Shown here piece by piece: positions 60,133-64,000 of a stretch of DNA of 64,000 nucleotides. Below the pieces are notes generated by a model. The model searched no databases and was not told where the DNA came from. It worked only from the letters and a program-made list of their open reading frames with translations. Numbering within the stretch: the first letter of the stretch is position 1; each line of letters opens with the position of its first letter. The stretch is taken from contig JAGYXB010000509.1 in assembly GCA_022495005.1 (NCBI GenBank), forward strand, positions 248,001 through 312,000, written 5' to 3'. The translations under genes were made by a program, and so were the position numbers. The DNA comes from Rhyacophila brunnea (lineage: Eukaryota > Arthropoda > Insecta > Trichoptera > Rhyacophilidae).

Positions 60133-61509
60133 ACGTTTTGTATTGTAATACAACATTTATCTGACATCAGCGCCAGAACAATGTTAGTATTGTAGCATTG
60201 TTAACTAAATAAAAAGAAATTCTATGTGTTGGCAGTATTATTTGTAAATAAAAAATAAAATAACAGCTTGTGTTGTTATTTCGTTGCTTAAATAACAAAT
60301 AGTGGTTCATTCTATGAAAAAATATGTTTTGGTTTTGAGGTGTATCAAATGTTAAGTTTGCTAAAAATAGTCATGTAATTTTGAAAAAAAAAAACATTGT
60401 GATCTTATTGTCATGTAGTGTACACATTCGTATGTTAAGGCTCCAGCTCAGTACAGCACGGATTTTCTTCAACCCTTGAGTAAATTAAAAAATAGTATCT
60501 TGTTAAAATAGGACACCACAATTGTAGGTATTTGAGTATTAAAAAAAAGACACAATATTTATCAAAATATACGAGTGGTAAAGTATCCGCTTATAAAGTC
60601 GAGTTGGCTTTGAAACCAGGGTGTGACAAATTTACATGTGATTTTCAATGGTTAGCAAGTGGCTAACATTTATTTTTTGTAAAACCAAAAACTGTAAAAA
60701 AAACTTTTCGGAAGAGTGCAGGATCCACATCGGATTGTAGAACCAATGAAAAAAACAGTATTTTGGCTTAGCTAGTATTATAATATACGAATAATAAATA
60801 CTTTGACATATTCTAATCTAGAATTAATAACTTTAGAAAATTATACATGCCTGCTTATACGAATATAAAATCCTGAATAATGTGTAGATGAGGGAAGGGG
60901 GGGGGGGAGCGGAAAGCTTTTATGTTTATCTACATGCAACGCAGTAGCATCAAAAACGCAATTCTGTCATTTGTTATCATTTTCATATAAATGCATGTGT
61001 TTTATATCAGTGATTTTTAAATATTTGGAACATCATAATATAAAATGAAATAATTTCTTTTATCGGTCATTCTCAATCCATAGTTAGACGAATGGATCTA
61101 CTTGCTGTCTTCACTCTTCTCTGTCCATAGACTTATGTTTCCATGTAGTTTCACTAAACTCTATATTTTATACGACACTCCTGGCCTTAAACACCATCTA
61201 AATTCGACAACACACAAATATGTATGGCTGACTTTGTACTGATATTAAATTATTTTGAAATACAATTAAAAAAGAAATGTAGCAAACTTTCTACCCCGAG
61301 ACATAATTGCATTCATCCGACACGACACTAAGGATTTATGTCCTATTTATTAAAGAAAATGTAAAAAGATTAATGAAAAATTAAGATCGTGTTGTCGCCT
61401 GTAGTAAATTATATTTTTAATGGCGGTATATTTCATATTTATGACGGTAACATGAGCATGGTAATAGAGCGTCATGAAAGGATAGCAATAATTTAAATTT
61501 GATCGCAAA
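60133..61509. other. AT-rich interval
   Basis: No gene recognised. An 11-base G run lies at 60897-60907. Confidence 0.35.
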
Positions 61510-61760
61510 GAAGAAGAAATATATTATTATTCTTCTTTATTTCGTTTTATCCTCTATCGGAGATCCAGTGATCTGCATTTTGTCGTCCAATATCAGGAAA
61601 AGTTCGGCCAAACTGCACTTGTATATACCACGAAAGTTCTGGAGTCATGAAATACGGCGTCTTCCTCTGCTACGCATATCGCAGTCCAATTTAATTTTCT
61701 TGATGACATTATCACATAAAGATGATATCCTTTTACCATAGGACTACTTTTATAATTGTT
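61510..61760 (-). mobile_element. Possible LINE 3' coding fragment
   Basis: Minus-strand sequence ends in a TTCTTCTTC run (61510-61540 as AGAAGAAGAAA). Before that, pieces such as IKLDCDMRSRGRRRIS and WISDRG occur in broken frames, suggesting a decayed LINE C-terminus. Low support. Confidence 0.3.
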
Positions 61761-61824
61761 ACCAAGTAACATGCATAGGAAACAGGACGTTATATTACAC
61801 AAACACAGACCCTCCAAACCCCGC

Positions 61825-62005
61825 AACACACTCGGTCTTAATCGAGCATATCACGATGTTCAACAGTTGTTTATGCCTGAGAATATTTCAGGAGCAGATA
61901 CCCAATTATTATTGCCACGCTCTCAAGTGCGCTTTGACTGAGTTTACTGAAAGACATAATTTAATAAAAAGTGCCATGGGAGAGAAAGACATGGAGGAAT
62001 AAATG
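61825..62005 (+). repeat. LINE-linked repeat, longest fragment
   Basis: CACTCGGTCTTAATCGAGCA, TTTCAGGAGCAGATACCCAA, CAAGTGCGCTTTGACTGAGT and CCATGGGAGAGAAAGACATG match in order the copies at 15290, 26835, 42745 and 46075. In the 15198 element this region follows the RT C-terminus. Confidence 0.65.
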
Positions 62006-62007
62006 TT

Positions 62008-62195
62008 TTTTTTTGAATTATTTAATTGTTTCTTTGTTAAACACCACGACAGGCCGTGAAGCCTAATTAGAGTGACAAAACTCCCAGGCTTGAGAAATTT
62101 ACATATTAGATTATGTACATATTCTTTGACCTTACCGGATTAAACCCGGAGCTTCCAGATGGAAGGCCAGCGCCTTACGCACTGCACCCAGATAC
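62008..62195 (-). mobile_element. SINE-1, second copy
   Basis: On the minus strand GGGTGCAGTGCGTAAGGCGC, TGGCCTTCCATCTGGAAGCT and CCGGGTTTAATCCGG correspond to the A-box, TCC-anticodon region and B-box of the SINE at 34627. The body AAGCCTGGGAGTTTTGTCAC matches AAGCCTGGGTGTTTGTGATT there. A T-run at 62008-62015 is its A-tail in reverse. Confidence 0.8.
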
Positions 62196-62289
62196 AAAAA
62201 CAAAGCTAAATAATTACAAGATAAAAATAACTTTTTATATACAACGTTGAATTATTATGCTCAATATGCTCAAACTTGTACTTGATATG

Positions 62290-62635
62290 AAGTAAATAAA
62301 AAACAAGCAAACAAATATAGAATACCGAAATGTCATTTTGACATTTCATTTTGATTTTCATAGTAACGCACGTATATATTAATAATTTAGTTGCTAGGAC
62401 GACCCCCCTAGCAACCAATAATAGTGGATTGGATTACGGTTTTCTTCCGAAATAACTTTTCATACAAAACAGAATTAACTAAAAATGAATTCAATTCTAC
62501 TTAAAGATGGCTAAAAGTATTAAAAGAATGCATTGGCATCGTGTTCTGATATATTCTAAAAGTTTTAAATGTCTAGCTAGTCGGGAAGTTAGTTAAAAGT
62601 ACGAGGTAATAAAAACGTTGTAAATAAAAAATACG
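62290..62635. repeat. Low-copy repeat linking three loci
   Basis: 62290-62560 matches 49925-50280 inverted, and 62535-62635 matches 17930-18110 inverted. So this copy joins segments found separately elsewhere and is the most complete. No ORF is conserved. Confidence 0.8.
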
Positions 62636-63196
62636 GATAAAGAAACTATGTGAAAAGATCTTCACGTCCGCAATAAAACACCGCAAATTGTATGTAATAA
62701 CTACAGTACAGGATTAATATTATACAAATTCAATAAACAATCAATTCAAAAACTGCTCTATTTATTATGCAAACTTTGTAAACTAACTAAAATGATACCA
62801 GAGCCTTTGTCATGTTACATTAACAATAATTTATTCAACACTCTCCATAAACCACATAATATTCTCATGTGTTCCTTTTTTAGATATAGATTTACTTAGA
62901 TAAATTATTATTATCACTTATGTAGACAAATATATACATGTATTGTATTGACTTCTTTGTCTAAATACGCCAAATCATGTACTGCCAAATAATGGCCTGT
63001 CACTCGCACGCTTAGCAATCCATAAATTAATTTTCCATCAATACGTAAACCTAATTTAGATCGTAGCGATGAATTTAATGTGAAGTCAATCTAAAATTGT
63101 GCGAAATATAACAAAATATTAATTATATATTATGTTGTTAATATTATTACTCATATAAATCGTTGAAGTTCATTATTACCACGTTTATTTGATATC
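62636..63196. other. AT-rich interval
   Basis: No gene recognised. Confidence 0.35.
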
Positions 63197-63448
63197 AATT
63201 TTTTTCCGACCATGTCCGATCCTAATAAGATCATATGGGCCTCCACAGAGTAGAGGTTTGTATTAACAGATTTTGTTTTTTACGAGAAATGGATGTCAGC
63301 CACTTGCTTAACCTATTAGGTCCATACCCTGACTCACACACAAACTGAAAAACATAATGTGTACTTGCCAGACCCAGGATTCGAACCTGGGACCCACGGC
63401 GTGATAGTCCAACGCTTAAGCCGCGCGGCCACCGTGGGTGTCAAAACC
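63197..63448 (-). mobile_element. SINE-2, near full-length copy
   Basis: On the minus strand: A-box in CACGGTGGCCGCGCGGCTTA, B-box in CCCAGGTTCGAATCCTGGGT, body TTGTGTGTGAGTCAGGGTAT, then CATCCATTTCTCGT and TCTGTTAATACAAACCTCTA with the 3' hairpin CCTCTACTCTGTGGAGG. It then continues through CCATATGATCTTATTAGGAT. T-arm pairing is intact, so it retains a good internal pol III promoter. Confidence 0.85.
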
Positions 63449-63577
63449 GCGGTCACCGTGGGTGGGGGCCTTGATGTTAATATTGATAGTAAATACAGCG
63501 GGACTTAAAATTCTACTCCCTCCAGCAAAAAATAGTATTATTTCGCTTTCATCTATTTATGTTTATACTATAGTTAT

Positions 63578-63715
63578 CATTATCAACTGGGGCCGATCAA
63601 CAGCTGGCTGAAGGTCTCCACTGGCACTATTCATGTTTCCTGCCGCGTACATCCACCCACCAAACTTGACGAGTTGGTTGATCCAGTAGATTTTAGAACG
63701 GGCAACTGTAGTCGT
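63578..63715 (-). mobile_element. Antisense LINE 3' tail
   Basis: ATCATTATCAACTGGGGCCG, CAGCTGGCTGAAGGTCTCCA and CCGCGTACATCCACCCACCA follow the order seen at 11880-12000, with more divergence. Confidence 0.6.
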
Positions 63716-63905
63716 TTAGGCCTTGTCCAGATGGTACGATTTGACTCGCGTGCATTCCAGGTACATGTGAACTCATTGAGCCGTCCACATGAACTCGCGA
63801 CGTATCACGTCTGGCGCGCGGTCGAGGTACAGATGAATTTATTGATCCGTCCACATACACTCGCGGCGTATTGCGGATAGACATGCGTCATCTGGACTGT
63901 GTAAC
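63716..63905. repeat. 66-bp tandem repeat with inverted ends
   Basis: GTACATGTGAACTCATTGAG at 63761 and GTACAGATGAATTTATTGAT at 63827 start two imperfect units 66 bp apart. Both contain CCGTCCACAT and ACTCGCG-CGTAT, and a partial third unit lies upstream (GACTCGCGTGCATTCC). The outer TGTCCAGATGG and CATCTGGACTG mirror each other. It looks like the subterminal array of a small DNA element. The ORFs on both strands here come from the repeats. Confidence 0.6.
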
Positions 63906-64000
63906 TGCATGTCTCTAGAGGTTGTCTATTATTGGTGCGACATATTCTTTTTATGACTATTTTATCAGCTTAGTAAGCTTGCGTAATTTTGTCCGCCAGG

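Noticed and set aside
1..64000. CRISPR array or bacterial operon
   Set aside because: No regularly spaced repeats and no coding density; all signals are those of an insect nuclear genome.

Overview
The window looks like AT-rich insect nuclear DNA, most likely lepidopteran, with Hemiptera as the alternative. Reasons: roughly two-thirds A+T; frequent GTAGGTAC and ACCTACCT words; short TTAGG runs; two mariner elements; tRNA-derived SINEs; and several antisense LINE 3' ends that open with the ATCATCATCAGCC word common in moth and butterfly genomes. Bacterial-style operons, rRNA and CRISPR arrays are absent. I find no intact host gene. Two minus-strand open stretches (4890-5285 and 28410-28804) could be exons or exon remnants.

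Much of the interpretable sequence is mobile-element debris, and target-site duplications (TSDs) can be read directly for many insertions. Four hAT-type non-autonomous families with 8-bp TSDs occur: family A at 5462, 11157 and 26921; family B at 8343 and 36148; family C at 51631; family D at 33675. A TTAA-flanked (piggyBac-like) family has four copies (6856, 10061, 23672, 37073). A 9-bp-TSD family has two copies (31370, 47982). A TA-flanked inverted-repeat element (25272) sits in a SINE tail whose empty counterpart is at about 63224. Smaller inverted-repeat elements lie at 487, 13398, 27931 and 38013. Two near-identical mariners (16036-17335 and 53711-55013) both have broken transposase frames. 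The 53711 copy appears to have only one frameshift.

Retroelements: a 5'-truncated non-LTR reverse transcriptase (43017-44300, minus) with its YADD motif; several C-terminal or 3' LINE scraps (15198, 24660, 45150, 38441, 49440); at least two SINE families (34627 and 62008; 32480 and 63197); and a probable collapsed LTR element (13709-14409). A four-locus low-copy repeat links 17930, 49925 and 62290, and another links 23916, 25848 and 34392.

The most unusual structure is a roughly 1.48-kb inverted repeat (58654-60132), with arms of about 650 bp. The loop and right arm carry a short ORF with a cysteine pattern like the CXC tails of transposon-associated proteins. Between the repeats, several GC- and CpG-elevated islands (18170-18600, 19900-20240, 30110-30300, 48540-48800, 50640-50780, 53090-53165, 55560-55960) stand out from the AT-rich background. 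They could be conserved regulatory DNA or untranslated exons, so the window may be intergenic or a large intron of a regulated gene. That last point is inference.
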